A stretch of DNA of 64,000 nt from Akkermansia muciniphila (GCA_945883495.1 CAMCXS010000027.1:1-64000); one strand, 5' to 3'; positions 52,023 to 62,640 are shown, counted from the stretch's first letter. Numbers and translations: made by a program. The notes: generated by a model from the letters alone, not told the origin.

Positions 52023-52528
52023 GGGGAAAAGATAAACAATTTGCGGCAAATGAAATTGGCGATGACGGAAACGACGGTCACGACGCTGCTAGCGATCCAA
52101 CTTCCGGCGTGCGCCCCATCGAATGCGAGGTAGCCGGGAATCATAGCGACCACCCAGCCGATCGTGGAGACAATGCTGAAGAGGCAGAACTCGGCAAGTC
52201 GATTGTGACGGCCGCTTTTGAACACCCAAGCGACGTTGGTAAAATACGCGAAACAGTTTGCCGCGGTGAAGCCAAATGCGCTGGCTAGAACAAAGTTCAT
52301 CCTTCTTTCGCTGGGGGAGAGTGTGCCAGTATCGCTAAAATGGGGAAGAACGGAGTGACCCAACAGCCCGAAAATGGACTGGTATACGATCACCGAGCAG
52401 ACGCCAAAGAATCCATATTTCACGAATTGGATAAGTGAGGGCGGTATGTCTCTTGGGATTTGCGACAGCATGCGCGATCTGTCTTCATGATGAAATAGGC
52501 CGCGGATGTTTGAGACGGGGTCTGGCAT
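52019..52528 (-). CDS. GtrA-like membrane protein
   Basis: 169 residues with four hydrophobic segments, the GtrA plan: QFVKYGFFGVCSVIVYQSIF, then NFVLASAFGFTAANCFAYF, FCLFSIVSTIGWVVAMIPGY and WIASSVVTVVSVIANFICRK ending LFIF. RKLFIF at the C-terminus is a family signature. GtrA proteins are thought to flip polyprenyl-linked sugars. ATG 52528 or ATG 52471 (MLSQIPRD) could be the start. Coupled to the GT39 gene by four bases. Confidence 0.87.
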   Translation of the reverse strand: MPDPVSNIRGLFHHEDRSRMLSQIPRDIPPSLIQFVKYGFFGVCSVIVYQSIFGLLGHSVLPHFSDTGTLSPSERRMNFVLASAFGFTAANCFAYFTNVAWVFKSGRHNRLAEFCLFSIVSTIGWVVAMIPGYLAFDGAHAGSWIASSVVTVVSVIANFICRKLFIFSP

Positions 52529-53098
52529 GTTAGAGAAAAGTTCTGTTGACCGGGAGAGGACGCTATGTGAGCTGGTGAGTTTATGCTCATTTGATCTGGC
52601 GGCAAGAAGGTATTTAAGGAGATCTGTGGCCTGATTGCGATGTGAAGGCTTGCGAAATTGTCGTGGGCATGGCCTCGCAGTTGGTTGTGGTTCATGAAAA
52701 CTGTGCAGAGGATATGCGGATCGGCGTTGGGCAGCGCCGCGGTCATGTCGTCCCTTCAGCTTCGCAGTTTGGCGAGTGCCGGATTCCTTTTTGAGTTGCC
52801 CACGTTTTGGGCCTAGGGCGGCCGGTCTTCAAGTGCGTCCCAAAGTCACATCCTTGGTATGGAGGACGAAAGTGGGAGATCGATGATGCTGAATGCCGTC
52901 GGACAAATGCGGGTTCTACCTGCAGAGCGGAAACCACGAGCAGAGCCTAATAACTCCGGCGTACACTCCGGAACTTGCGCCTTGTTTGCGGTTCGAACGG
53001 GGAAATTGAAGGCGGCCGATGAATGGCGTTTTCCTATTGCTAGGGGATTCAATGAATCAAGCAGTTGCCCTGGGGCGCAGCTGGCGCATAGTGGAGCC
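52529..53098. other. Gene-poor region between GtrA and the Cys-rich protein
   Basis: About 570 bp with no frame showing family features on either strand. AT content is locally higher near 52580-52640. It must contain divergent promoters for the GtrA-GT39 operon and for the small Cys-rich gene; I cannot place them with confidence. Confidence 0.5.
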
Positions 53099-53362
53099 AT
53101 GGATCGACGGGTTGAGATCTTTTGTCCAAAGTGTCACTGGGAACCGAGGCAGGAGGACCGCTGGATTTGCCAGCCGGGTTGCTCCTGCCTTTGGAACACC
53201 TTTGATACCTGGGGCGTTTGCCCGGACTGTGGGAAGAAGTACGACTGGACGCAGTGCCTGGATTGCCATGAGCGTTCTCCGCATTCGGAGTGGTATCACC
53301 ACTTCGGCCGCGATCCGATCCGGGAGAAGAAGTCCGACGCCCGGCCGGCCAAGGCGGGGTGA
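53099..53362 (+). CDS. Small Cys-rich zinc-ribbon-like protein
   Basis: 87 residues from ATG 53099. Four CxxC or related cysteine groups: FCPKCHWEP, CQPGCSC, GVCPDCGKKY and CLDCHERSP, with tryptophans between them, suggesting two zinc ribbons. The C-terminus is charged. No RNA- or DNA-binding family is recognised, though such ribbons often bind proteins or nucleic acid. It is alone; upstream is gene-poor and downstream is decayed sequence. Confidence 0.72.
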   Translation: MDRRVEIFCPKCHWEPRQEDRWICQPGCSCLWNTFDTWGVCPDCGKKYDWTQCLDCHERSPHSEWYHHFGRDPIREKKSDARPAKAG

Positions 53363-53441
53363 ACCGAGCCGGTGTGTGGCAGCTGGTGGCTCGTGCCTCG
53401 GCACATCAGGCAAATGCGGACTTGGCACCCCTCGAGTTGCT

Positions 53442-53732
53442 CTAGTTCCAGCAGGTAATTTGCACCCCGAACTCCCGCGAGATGCGGTCCCGGAGGTCTT
53501 CGGTATCGAGCGCGCGATGGCGGTCGGCTTCGCTGACTTCAAAGCGCATTCGCACCATCGGGTTCATTTGGCCGCTAGAGCGACGGGTGATCGGCGAGAT
53601 AGGCGGTCCGGAAAATGCGGGGAAGCGGCGGCCGCTGCTTTGGTGGGACCGGATGTCGATGGCTTGGAGAATGCGGTAGACCTCGGCGTTGACCGCGAGC
53701 GTTTGCGACGGGGTGGAGGAGGCGGCGACGGT
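53442..53732 (-). pseudogene. C-terminal fragment of an unknown gene
   Basis: A 96-codon frame without an early start, cut off upstream by a TAA (53733-53735), reads like real protein: TLAVNAEVYRILQAIDIRSH, later MVRMRFEVSEADRHRALDTE and DLRDRISREFGVQITCWN before the TAG. Codon bias and the amphipathic helices are gene-like, but only one short ATG is available (MNPMVRM). Probably the tail of a gene whose 5' part is lost; no family recognised. Confidence 0.45.
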
Positions 53733-53771
53733 TTACCCTAAATCCGGAAATGGAGTCATCGCACGCAGAGG

Positions 53772-53900
53772 CGCGGAGACGCGGAGAATCAGAGAGGATA
53801 TTGGTTTTGGGGAACTTGAGGCGCTCACTCACCAAGTGGGCGCCGATGGATAAGCCTTCCAGCAGGCAAAATCCCCAGTCCTCCGCGCCGCGTCTCCGCG
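53772..53900. repeat. 13-bp inverted repeat enclosing a short spacer
   Basis: CGCGGAGACGCGG at 53772-53784 is repeated in reverse complement at 53888-53900, 103 bp apart. The right arm runs into CTCCGCGTGAGCCCA (53894-53908), shared with 2442-2456. The left arm sits in GCAGAGGCGCGGAGACGCG, a phrase found in dispersed repeats of many bacteria. It may be a small non-autonomous element. Confidence 0.5.
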
Positions 53901-53928
53901 TGAGCCCATTCCATTCCCGTTTTTAGGT

Positions 53929-54210
53929 TTACTCCTGGAGCTGTTTCGCATCGCCGAGGATCTCGAGGATATCTTCGGACTCATCGCGGGTCTTGGGATC
54001 ACCGGCGCTGTCCCGGGAGGGCTGGAACTTGCGGATGAGTTGGCCGGTCTGGCGCAGATGGGCCCCGCTTTCGGAGCGAGTCGATCAACTCGGTGGCTGC
54101 GGCTTGGCGGGCCGGACTGGGACGAAGTGGACGGGCGACGCTGCCCGCCAGAGGCGAAGGACAAAAACCGTCACCAGGACTCCGGCGGCGGATGGCAGTG
54201 TGACTCTCAT
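53929..54210 (-). pseudogene. Small membrane-anchored protein gene with frameshifts
   Basis: Starts at ATG 54210 with a hydrophobic anchor (MRVTLPSAAGVLVTVFVLRL). Coding sense then shifts to RQAAATELIDSLRKRG (near 54105) and back to AHLRQTGQLIRKFQPSRDSA, ending in SEDILEILGDAKQLQE and TAA at 53929-53931. The joined product looks like a sensible helix-rich protein of about 92 residues. Two compensating shifts suggest decay, though sequencing error cannot be excluded. No family recognised. The stretch 54211-54430 holds nothing certain. Confidence 0.4.
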
Positions 54211-54430
54211 TTCAGGAGACCTCCAGTCCAGGGCAGGCTTGGTGCCAAGCCGCTGCACGGTGTGGCCGGTGTTGTCCGGGTCGGCCTGTCTCGCAATCTG
54301 CACAGTCCCCGGACGGCAAGGCGCACGGCCGGAGAGACGCGGGCGGCTGAATTTGCGAGGCCAGAACCGTCCGGAGAGGCTGGCGCAAAGCCTGCGACGG
54401 GTTAAAACCCCTAGCTATTGATCCGAAACC

Positions 54431-54880
54431 ATGGAAATCGCCGACCCTGTGGGTGCCGTGCTCAACGGCAAGAACCCGGAACTCTGGACGGTGGCGCCCG
54501 ACGCCACCGTGTTCGAAGCCATTGAGCTCATGGCTGCCAAGAACATCGGCGCGCTATTGGTGGTGGACGGGAAACGGCTGCACGGAATCGTGTCGGAGCG
54601 TGATTACACCAGGAAAATTGTGCTTCAGGGACGATCCTCCAAAACCACGCAGGTGCGGTCCATCATGACCAAGGAGGTGATTTGCGCACAGCCATCGGAC
54701 TCCGTGGAGACGTGCATTCATGTGATGTCCCAAAGCGGGATTCGGCACCTGCCGGTGATCGAGGGGGACGACGTTACGGGAATTGTCTCGCTTGGCGATT
54801 TGGTGCGCTGGATCATGTCGGCGCAGAGCGTGAGGATTCATCAATTGGAGCACTACATAGCCGGCACCTATCCCGCGTGA
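54431..54880 (+). CDS. Two-CBS-domain protein
   Basis: 149 residues made of two CBS domains: first DATVFEAIELMAAKNIGALL with VVDGKRLHGIVSERDYTRKI, second SDSVETCIHVMSQSGIRHLP with VIEGDDVTGIVSLGDLVRWI. RDYTRK and GDLVRW are the usual adenosyl-nucleotide-binding segments. The fold senses AMP, ATP or related ligands; partner unknown. It sits alone, 150 bp before the helicase gene. Confidence 0.92.
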   Translation: MEIADPVGAVLNGKNPELWTVAPDATVFEAIELMAAKNIGALLVVDGKRLHGIVSERDYTRKIVLQGRSSKTTQVRSIMTKEVICAQPSDSVETCIHVMSQSGIRHLPVIEGDDVTGIVSLGDLVRWIMSAQSVRIHQLEHYIAGTYPA

Positions 54881-55031
54881 TGGCGCGGTGCGGCTGTTTC
54901 GTCGTGCCGGGGCACCTCCGCTCCCAGCTGCGGGGATGCACAGAGAATGACCGTTGATCGCGCCGCGTCCGGGCGCATGGTGGCCATGAACGGAGGCCTG
55001 GTTGGTCCCGGAACCCCCACCAGACACGCCC

Positions 55032-57596
55032 ATGGCTCAGCTCACACGCGATCTTGTCCCGCTTTCTCCCACTTCGGACGACTGCTTAGGCGCGTTTCTG
55101 GACTACTTGGCAGCGGAGAAGATTGAGCCTTACGGGCATCAGGAGGAGGCGGTGCTCCAGCTGTTTGAGGGCAAAAATGTCATCCTCAACACCCCGACCG
55201 GTTCGGGGAAATCGTTGGTGGCCATGGCGATGCATTTCCGGTCCATCTGCTTGGGGCGCCGGTCGTGGTACACGGTGCCGATCAAGGCGCTCGCCAATGA
55301 GAAATTCCTCTCGTTGTGCCGGACGTTTGGCCCGGACCAAGTTGGGATGATCACCGGCGATGCCACGGTGAACCGGGATGCGCCGGTGATTTGCTGCACG
55401 GCGGAGATTTTGGCGAACGTCGCCTTGGCCGAGGGCGCTCGCGCGCCGGTGGACGACGTGATCATGGACGAGTTCCATTATTACTCGGACAGCGCCCGCG
55501 GTGTGGCTTGGCAGGTACCGCTGTTGGCTTTGCCGCAGGCTCGCTTCCTGCTGATGTCCGCCACGCTGGGGGAAACGGCGTTCTTTGAAAAGGCCCTCAC
55601 GGAGCTGACTCAGGCACCCACCGTGCTCATCCAGTCCTCCGACCGTCCGGTTCCGCTGGAGTTTGAGTATAGCGACATTGCGCTCGAAGAGAAGGTGGCG
55701 GAACTCGTAGGGAAGGGGAGGGCTCCGATTTACCTGGTGCATTTCACCCAACTCGCGTGCGCCACGACCGCACAGAACCTTCTGTCCCAGAATTTCTGCA
55801 CCAAGGAGGAGAAGCAGCAAATCTCCGAAGCGCTCCAGGGAGCCAGCTTCCGGAGTCCATACGGCAAGGAGATCCAGAAACTGCTGCGGCACGGGGTCGG
55901 GATTCACCACGCTGGTTTGTTGCCGAAGTATCGCGTGCTCGTCGAGAAATTGGCGCAACGCGGGTTGCTCAAGGTGGTTTGCGGGACGGACACGCTTGGC
56001 GTGGGCATCAATGTTCCCATCCGCACGGTTCTCTTCACCCAATTATGCAAGTACGACGGCACCGGCACCAAGATCCTCGCGGTGCGGGATTTTCAGCAGA
56101 TCTGCGGGCGGGCGGGACGGCGCGGTTATGACACCGCCGGTTATGTGGTCGCCCAAGCTCCGGAACATGTCATCGAAAACCTGCGCATGGAGCGAAAGGC
56201 GGCGGCGAACCCGGGGAAAAAACACAACTTCGTCAAAAAGAAGCCGCCGGAGAAAGGTTATGTCGCCTGGGATGAGAATACCTTCCGCCGCTTGATCGCC
56301 TCGGCCCCAGAGAAGTTGGCGTCAAGCTTCCGGATCACGCATTCGATGCTGTTGCAGACGTTGTCGCGCCGCGAGGAAGATGGCTGCGCGGTGTTGCGTG
56401 GATTGATCGATCGCTGTCACGAGACACCCGGGCGTCGCAAGCAATTGGGCAAGGAAGCGTTTCGCTACTTCCGCGGCTTGGTCAAAGGACAGATTCTCAC
56501 CATCATTCCGCCCCGCCAACGGACCGGACCGGCCAAGGTCCGCTTGCATGTCGATTTGCAGGAGGATTTTTCGCTGTTCCACGCGCTCGGCTTGTGGTTG
56601 ATCGATACAATCCCGCAATTGGACGTGGAGTCGCCCGAGTATGCGTTGCAAGTGATCACCCTTTGCGAGGCAATCCTTGAGAATCCGGACGTGGTTCTGC
56701 GTCGCCAAGTCGATGCCTTGAAGAACGATTTGATGGCGGAAATGAAGGCCGAAGGCGTCGAGTACGAAGAACGTCTGTTGCGTCTGGAGGAAGTGGAATG
56801 GCCCAAGCCGGGAAAGGAATTTATCTATCACACGTTCAACCGTTTTTGCGAAACGCATCCGTGGGTAGATAAAGAAAACATCCGGCCCAAATCAATCGGA
56901 CGGGAGATGTTCGAGACGTGGTCGTCCTTTGAGGACTATATCAAGCGCTATGGCTTGGAACGGAGCGAGGGCGTTCTCTTGCGGCATCTCGCTGATTTAT
57001 ACAAGGTTCTGGACCAAACCGTGCCCGCCCTGCTAAAGACAGAATCGGTGGACGAAGCGATCGGCTTTTTCGAGGCGATGTTGCGCGGGGTCGATTCCAG
57101 TCTGATCGACGAATGGCAGAAGATGCGCGATCCTGATTATGTGCCGAGCGATTTGGCCAAAGGGGCATCGCAGCCGGAGAGGCTGCCTCCGCTCACCCGG
57201 GACCGGCGTTCGTTCACCCGTTTGGTACGCGCGGACATCTTTGAGCTCTTGAAGGCGCTGGATCGGAAGCAATGGGCGGCGGTGTTGGAGCATCTCGGGA
57301 CGCCAGAAGATCGCGAGGGCGTGGCGTGGACGGCGACCCGTTTCGAGGCGGTGATGACGGACTACCGGTCGGAGCACGAGCGCATCCGGCTCGATCCAGA
57401 GGCGCGCAGTTTGCCCTACACCCGGATTCGCGATGGGGAAGAAGACGAGCGGAACTGTTGGCGGATTGAGCAGATCCTTCTTGATCCCGACGAAGCGAAC
57501 GATTGGTCGATCGAGTTGCTTGTCGATCTCCCGCGTTCGGATGCGGACCGGACTCCGTGGATGCGGTTGCTGTGGATCGGGCCGCTGGGAACGTGA
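55032..57596 (+). CDS. Ski2-like DEAD/DEAH helicase with DUF3516
   Basis: 854 residues from ATG 55032; the TTG at 55002 would add ten unlikely residues. Helicase motifs: [11 protein letters not shown], Ia [17 protein letters not shown] (a DEVH variant), III LMSATLG, IV-V region [32 protein letters not shown]. After about residue 400 comes the DUF3516 C-terminal region ([39 protein letters not shown]). Related proteins resemble RNA exosome helicases and are thought to unwind RNA. Stand-alone gene, convergent with typA. Confidence 0.92.
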   Translation: MAQLTRDLVPLSPTSDDCLGAFLDYLAAEKIEPYGHQEEAVLQLFEGKNVILNTPTGSGKSLVAMAMHFRSICLGRRSWYTVPIKALANEKFLSLCRTFGPDQVGMITGDATVNRDAPVICCTAEILANVALAEGARAPVDDVIMDEFHYYSDSARGVAWQVPLLALPQARFLLMSATLGETAFFEKALTELTQAPTVLIQSSDRPVPLEFEYSDIALEEKVAELVGKGRAPIYLVHFTQLACATTAQNLLSQNFCTKEEKQQISEALQGASFRSPYGKEIQKLLRHGVGIHHAGLLPKYRVLVEKLAQRGLLKVVCGTDTLGVGINVPIRTVLFTQLCKYDGTGTKILAVRDFQQICGRAGRRGYDTAGYVVAQAPEHVIENLRMERKAAANPGKKHNFVKKKPPEKGYVAWDENTFRRLIASAPEKLASSFRITHSMLLQTLSRREEDGCAVLRGLIDRCHETPGRRKQLGKEAFRYFRGLVKGQILTIIPPRQRTGPAKVRLHVDLQEDFSLFHALGLWLIDTIPQLDVESPEYALQVITLCEAILENPDVVLRRQVDALKNDLMAEMKAEGVEYEERLLRLEEVEWPKPGKEFIYHTFNRFCETHPWVDKENIRPKSIGREMFETWSSFEDYIKRYGLERSEGVLLRHLADLYKVLDQTVPALLKTESVDEAIGFFEAMLRGVDSSLIDEWQKMRDPDYVPSDLAKGASQPERLPPLTRDRRSFTRLVRADIFELLKALDRKQWAAVLEHLGTPEDREGVAWTATRFEAVMTDYRSEHERIRLDPEARSLPYTRIRDGEEDERNCWRIEQILLDPDEANDWSIELLVDLPRSDADRTPWMRLLWIGPLGT

Positions 57597-57858
57597 GGAA
57601 CTGCAGGAATGGCTCAACCGCGCCACCCACCGGCCTTGGGCGACACGGTGGCCCACGCCTGTATCGGGGCTGCGGGCGTCGTCCGGGCACGTAGCGAGCC
57701 ATGGAGTTTGCCTTGACTGCGTGCCCCGGAATCACAGCGCCGCTTTTCCGGCCTGGGACCTGGGTGGATTCATACGGCTTCCCAGAGCGCACCAGGCGGC
57801 TGTTCGGTAAGCCGCCCGAGCCCCCTGGGGGGCCGTGAACGGGTCCTGAGTCTACTTC
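57597..57858. other. Intergenic region between convergent helicase and typA genes
   Basis: About 260 bp, no gene. GGCGGC (57795-57800) and GCCGCC (57811-57816) make a 6-bp hairpin with a 10-nt loop, and GCCCCCTGGGGGG follows. They may end one or both transcripts, but no T-tract is present. Confidence 0.45.
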
Positions 57859-59685
57859 TCAAACTCCCGCCAGATCCTTTTTGGACTGCCGCTTGCGTTC
57901 GTTCATGGAGAGAATCTTCTTCCGGAGGCGAAGGTTCTTCGGAGTCGCTTCCACGAGTTCATCGGGGGCCAAGTATTCGATGGCGCGTTCCAGGGAGAAC
58001 TTGATGGGAGGGCTGAGCTGAATGCCTTTGCCGTCACCGCTGGAGCGGTGGTTGGTGAGCTGCTTGGCCTTGGTCGGATTCACTGGAAGGTCGTCCGTCC
58101 GCGGGTTTTCGCCGACGATCATGCCTTCGTAAACTTCCTCGCCGGGGGCGATGAAGAGCTTGCCGCGGGCTTCCAAGCTGTCGAGGGCGTAAGCCATCGC
58201 CGTGCCTTGTTCCATGGCGACCAAGGTCCCAGTGCTCCGGGTGCGGATTTCTCCGGCGAGCGGTCCGTATTCCTTGAAGAGGTGAGACATGATGCCTTCA
58301 CCGCTGGTCAGGTTGAGCAGTTCAAACTCAAACCCGATGAGACCGCGCGTGGTGCAGGTGGCCTCGATGTAGGTCCGTCCGTGGGCGGATTCCATCTTGT
58401 CGACCCGGCCTTTGCGGTTGGCCAGCCCGCTGATGATCCCGCCGACGGTGGCATCGGGGCACTCGACGTAAACCGTTTCGTAAGGCTCGCAACGTTGGCC
58501 ATCGACGATCCGCTCGATGACGGTCGGCCGGGAGACGAGCACCTCAAAGCCCTCACGCCGCATGCTTTCCACGAGAACCGCGACCTGCATGGCGCCGCGC
58601 GCGCTCACCCGGAAGGTGCCGGCTTCATCGCTGTCTTCGACGGAGATGGAAATGTTCGTGCGCGCCTCGCGGAAGAGACGATCGCGGATTTCCCGGGAGG
58701 TCACCCGAGTGCCCTCGCGTCCGCCGAATGGGCCATCGTTGATGGAGAACGCCATTTGCACGGTCGGGGGATCGATTTCCACGAACGGCACTGGCTCGGC
58801 CGAGTCGCTGCTAGCGAGGGTTTCGCCGATATCCGCGTCCTCAAAGCCCGCGATGCCGACGATGTTTCCGGCGATCCCTTCGGAAGAATCCCGAGTAGAG
58901 AGCGCATTGAACTCGATCAGCTTGGTGACCTTGGCCCGCTCTTTGGTGCCGTCTTTCTTGAGGCGCCAAACCGTGTCGCCGGTTTTGACTTGTCCGCCCA
59001 GAATCTTGCCGATGGCGATTCGTCCGACGTAATCGCTCCAATCGATGTTGGACACGAGCATCCGGAATTGGCCCTCGGGATCGGCATCGGGAGCCGGAAT
59101 GCTCCGCATGATCTCCTCGAACAGCGGGGCGAGGGATTCTCCGGGCTCATCCGGCTTGGTGACGGCGAACCCATTCTTCGCGCTGCCGTAGAGGAAGGGG
59201 CAGCCGAACTGTTCTTCGGTGGCGTGAAGGTCGAGGAACAACTCGAGAACTTTGTCGTGCACCGCCAGAGGGTCGGCGTGCGGGCGGTCGATCTTGTTTA
59301 CGAACACGATCGGGTGAAGCTTCTCAGCCAGTGCCTTGCGGAGGACGAAACGGGTCTGGGCTTGGGGGCCTTCGTAGGCGTCGACCACGAGGAGCACGCC
59401 ATCGACCATCTTCATGACCCGCTCTACCTCGCCGCCGAAGTCGGCGTGTCCGGGGGTGTCGATGATGTTGATGATCTTGTCGTTCCAGCGGACGGACGTG
59501 TTTTTCGCCTTGATCGTGATCCCCCGTTCGCGCTCTTGATCCATGGAGTCCATGGCGCGTTCGCTGACCGCTTGGTTCTCCCGGAAAGCGCCTCCTTGAC
59601 GAAGGAGTTGATCAACGAGCGTGGTTTTGCCATGATCGACGTGGGCGATGATAGCGATGTTGCGGATGTCGGAAGGTTGAACCAT
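57859..59685 (-). CDS. typA: Ribosome-binding GTPase TypA/BipA
   Basis: 608 residues, full length. GTPase motifs: G1 [18 protein letters not shown]2 [15 protein letters not shown]3 [13 protein letters not shown]4 VNKIDRPHA. After the beta-barrel and EF-G-like domains III and V comes the TypA-specific C-terminal domain ([20 protein letters not shown], then [20 protein letters not shown], with [18 protein letters not shown]). It aids ribosome assembly and stress growth. Divergent from zwf, 116 bp between the starts. Confidence 0.97.
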   Translation of the reverse strand: MVQPSDIRNIAIIAHVDHGKTTLVDQLLRQGGAFRENQAVSERAMDSMDQERERGITIKAKNTSVRWNDKIINIIDTPGHADFGGEVERVMKMVDGVLLVVDAYEGPQAQTRFVLRKALAEKLHPIVFVNKIDRPHADPLAVHDKVLELFLDLHATEEQFGCPFLYGSAKNGFAVTKPDEPGESLAPLFEEIMRSIPAPDADPEGQFRMLVSNIDWSDYVGRIAIGKILGGQVKTGDTVWRLKKDGTKERAKVTKLIEFNALSTRDSSEGIAGNIVGIAGFEDADIGETLASSDSAEPVPFVEIDPPTVQMAFSINDGPFGGREGTRVTSREIRDRLFREARTNISISVEDSDEAGTFRVSARGAMQVAVLVESMRREGFEVLVSRPTVIERIVDGQRCEPYETVYVECPDATVGGIISGLANRKGRVDKMESAHGRTYIEATCTTRGLIGFEFELLNLTSGEGIMSHLFKEYGPLAGEIRTRSTGTLVAMEQGTAMAYALDSLEARGKLFIAPGEEVYEGMIVGENPRTDDLPVNPTKAKQLTNHRSSGDGKGIQLSPPIKFSLERAIEYLAPDELVEATPKNLRLRKKILSMNERKRQSKKDLAGV

Positions 59686-59801
59686 GGCGGCGCCAACGAT
59701 AGTCGCACGTCTGAGAATCGCAAATGATGGTTGCGGAACATCTCGGCGCGAAGCGGTATTTGCATTTCGCCCGGGATCGGCAAGGCTTCGGGCCGACTGC
59801 C

Positions 59802-61331
59802 ATGGACAATCCGTTCCGCGAGCTTCTCGTCTCCCGTTCCAGTCCCGAGCCTTGTAGTGTTGTCATCTTCGGCGCCACCGGAGATCTGACGCACCGCAAA
59901 CTCATTCCCGCGCTCTACAACCTCGCCAAGGAGGGCGATCTGCCGCCAGGCTCCCGAGTCATCGGGGTCGCTCGCCGCGAGAAAACGGATGAGGAGTTCC
60001 GCGAAGAACTGCGCGAGATGAACCGCAAGGTTTCCCGGCAAGGCCACGACGAGGCACTCTGGGACCGGTTCGCCGCCAGCATTTCGTATCACCGGAGCGA
60101 GTTCAACGATCCGGAGGGGTATCGGGGGCTCAGTGAGTTGCTCACGAAGCGGGAGACCACGGAACCAGGCAAGCCGAACCGCCTCTTCTATCTCGCCTCC
60201 GCGCCGGAATTTTTCGACGTCATTTTGGATCAGCTGCGCGAGTCCGGGCTGAACGAAGCGCAGGAAGGTGGCTGGACCCGGGCGGTCGTGGAAAAGCCCT
60301 TTGGCACCGATCTGGCCACGGCCCAGCATTTGAACGCGGTGGTGAACGCCACCTTCGCGGAAAAAGATACCTACCGGATCGACCACTATCTGGGCAAGGA
60401 GACGGCGCAGAACATCATGGTGATCCGCTTCGCCAACGCGATTTTCGAGCCGCTCTGGAACAGCCGCTACATTGATCACGTGCAGATCACCTGCGCGGAG
60501 ACTCTCGGGATGGAAGGCGGCCGCGGTGGCTATTATGATACGGCGGGCGCCTTGCGGGACATGGTGCAGAATCACCTGCTCCAACTGCTCTCGCTCATCG
60601 CGATGGAAGCACCCGCCGACCTCACCGCGGATGGCATCCGGGATGAAAAGGTCAAGGTCATCAAGTCCCTGCGCCGTTATCCCGACGCCCGCGCCGTGGC
60701 GGAAAGCGTGGTCCGGGCCCAGTACAAATCCGGATCGATCCTTGGCCAAACCGTCCGTGGATACTTGGAAGAGGATCGCATCAATCCGCGCTCCATGACA
60801 GAGCCGTATGTCGCCTTGAAGATCAACATCGACAACTGGCGCTGGGAAGGCGTTCCCTTTTATATGCGGATGGGCAAACGCCTAGCCAAGAAGGTGACGG
60901 AGATTTCCATTCACTTCAAGGAGCCGCCAGGCGTGCTCTTCAACCGGTTGCCCGTGACCGCGCGCAAAAACGTCCTGGTTTTGCGGATCCAGCCGGACGA
61001 AGGTATGTCCCTGCGCATGCTTTCCAAAATGCCGGGACCCTCCATCCGCATGGAACCGGTGAAAATGGATTTCCAATACAGCACGTCCTTCGGCAAACCG
61101 AGCCCGGAAGCTTACGAACGGCTGCTGCTCGACGCCATGGCCGGCGATGCCACGTTGTTCGCCCGTCGCGACGAGGTCGAACACGCCTGGCGATTCATCG
61201 ACGACATCGAGCACGCGTGGCACAAGTCCAATTCCCCGCCGCCAATGGCGCAATACGAAGCGGGCACCTGGGGACCGGAAGAGGCGGACACTTTGTTGAG
61301 CCGGGACGGACGCGTTTGGCGCCGCCTCTAA
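59802..61331 (+). CDS. zwf: Glucose-6-phosphate 1-dehydrogenase
   Basis: 509 residues from ATG 59802 (MDNPFRELLVSRSS), the family-typical start; ATG 59724 would overextend towards typA. The NAD(P) fold is VVIFGATGDLTHRKLIPALY, the active-site segment is YRIDHYLGKETAQN with catalytic His, and VQITCAETLGMEGGRGGYYD follows. First step of the oxidative pentose phosphate pathway. The gene lies 13 bp upstream of opcA; this pairing is common. Confidence 0.97.
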   Translation: MDNPFRELLVSRSSPEPCSVVIFGATGDLTHRKLIPALYNLAKEGDLPPGSRVIGVARREKTDEEFREELREMNRKVSRQGHDEALWDRFAASISYHRSEFNDPEGYRGLSELLTKRETTEPGKPNRLFYLASAPEFFDVILDQLRESGLNEAQEGGWTRAVVEKPFGTDLATAQHLNAVVNATFAEKDTYRIDHYLGKETAQNIMVIRFANAIFEPLWNSRYIDHVQITCAETLGMEGGRGGYYDTAGALRDMVQNHLLQLLSLIAMEAPADLTADGIRDEKVKVIKSLRRYPDARAVAESVVRAQYKSGSILGQTVRGYLEEDRINPRSMTEPYVALKINIDNWRWEGVPFYMRMGKRLAKKVTEISIHFKEPPGVLFNRLPVTARKNVLVLRIQPDEGMSLRMLSKMPGPSIRMEPVKMDFQYSTSFGKPSPEAYERLLLDAMAGDATLFARRDEVEHAWRFIDDIEHAWHKSNSPPPMAQYEAGTWGPEEADTLLSRDGRVWRRL

Positions 61332-61344
61332 CCGCGACGAACCC

Positions 61345-62445
61345 ATGGAAGACACCATTCCAGCTCCGTTGCGAGTCGCCCTTGATGACGGATTGTTTGG
61401 CGAAGAGACGCCCTTGGCGGAAATCGAGCGCCGGTTGGACCAGTACTTCAGCGTGGAACACGGGGTGACCCGGGCTTCGTTGATGAATTTGGCGATTTAC
61501 ACGGAGCGCCCCGAGACCTTGGCGGCGGATGACGAATCGCTGAACCGGATCACGCAGAACCATGCGTGCCGTGCCTTGCTGCTCGGGGTGCTTCCGGACG
61601 AGGGAGGGCTTTCGGTGCGCTGCTGGATCAAGGCGCGTTGCCAGCTGGGTCCCGATGCCAAGACGAAGCTTTGTTCCGAGCAGGTCACCTTCCTCCTAGG
61701 CGGGGATTGCCAGTCTTGCCTCACCAATTTGGTGTTTTCCCACCTCCGGTCGGATTTGCCGTTGGTGATGTGGTGGCGCGGCGAGCTGTCTCATCACTTT
61801 CAGGAGAGTTTGTACACAGTGATTGACCGGCTCATTCTCGACAGCAGCCGGTGGCCGGATCCGATTCCGCAGTTTGCGAAGATTGCCCAGGCCGTGACCG
61901 CTCCGACGGGGAGGCTTTCGGATCGCCGGGGGCAACTTTTGGTCCATGACTTGGCCTACACGCGCGGCCACCAGCATCGCCGGGCCATCGCCGTGCTTTT
62001 TGATCCTCCTGCCGCCCGCGCTTTTTTGCCGGAGATCAACCGCATAGAAATCGTCCACACCCCGGCGCATCGGCACACCGGCCTGTATTTGGGGGCGTGG
62101 ATCACGCGGCAGCTTGGCGCGGAATTGACCCAACGAGTTGGGGCATCGTACCAGTATCAACGTCCCGGAGGCGGACGGATCGGATTATCGCTCCTGGAGC
62201 AAACGGAAGGGGCGTGCGCCATTCCCTCGATCCTCCTGGAGGGTGGGGGAGCCCGCTTTGAGGTGATTGCGTCCGGGGAATCGCCGCTTCTGGAGATTCG
62301 TTCGCGCTTTGGTCAGCACCAAACCAACGCATTTCTCCCGGGCCCGCGGCTTGGGGATGAAGATTTGGTCAGCGAAATTTTGATGCGTGGCGGCAGCAAC
62401 CTGCTTCTGGCGCAAGTGCTGCCGCGGATGGCGGCGATGCTCTAG
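61345..62445 (+). CDS. opcA: Glucose-6-phosphate dehydrogenase assembly protein OpcA-like
   Basis: 366 residues. Identified by the conserved OpcA layout and by zwf directly upstream: TRASLMNLAIYTERPETLAA, then a central RSDLPLVMWWRGELSHHFQE with DRLILDSSRWPD, and the C-terminal NGAY-like RTSEVGQ is replaced by ESPLLEIRSRFGQHQTNAFL. In cyanobacteria and others OpcA activates or assembles Zwf. The stop codon TAG (62443-62445) is part of the left terminal repeat of a small element. Confidence 0.9.
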   Translation: MEDTIPAPLRVALDDGLFGEETPLAEIERRLDQYFSVEHGVTRASLMNLAIYTERPETLAADDESLNRITQNHACRALLLGVLPDEGGLSVRCWIKARCQLGPDAKTKLCSEQVTFLLGGDCQSCLTNLVFSHLRSDLPLVMWWRGELSHHFQESLYTVIDRLILDSSRWPDPIPQFAKIAQAVTAPTGRLSDRRGQLLVHDLAYTRGHQHRRAIAVLFDPPAARAFLPEINRIEIVHTPAHRHTGLYLGAWITRQLGAELTQRVGASYQYQRPGGGRIGLSLLEQTEGACAIPSILLEGGGARFEVIASGESPLLEIRSRFGQHQTNAFLPGPRLGDEDLVSEILMRGGSNLLLAQVLPRMAAML

Positions 62446-62607
62446 TGGCCCGCCCAGCCTAAACCGACGGCATCTTCCGGTTCTTTTGACCGCCGCCTGC
62501 GTTGCTCGCCGGTCAGTTGTGTCCGCACAGCTTCCCGCCTCCCGCCTTAGCGGCAGCCAAAATTCCGCGGAAGCTGACTCGTCACTTTAGGCTGGGCGGA
62601 CCACTAG
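62442..62607. mobile_element. MITE-like element with 22-bp terminal inverted repeats
   Basis: The left end reads CTAGTGGCCCGCCCAGCCTA plus AA (62442-62463), and the right end (62586-62607) is its reverse complement apart from a single mismatch. Total about 166 bp, no coding capacity. The first bases supply the opcA stop codon. Between the arms are GC-rich stretches (GACCGCCGCC, GCCTCCCGCC) with some self-complementarity. No obvious target duplication beyond the CTAG included in the arms. Confidence 0.75.
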
Positions 62608-62640
62608 CCCGCCGGCATGATCCCATGCCGGGATTCGGGC

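Noticed and set aside
58048-59727. A 559-codon open frame on the plus strand
   Set aside because: Antisense shadow of typA, produced by GC-rich codon bias.
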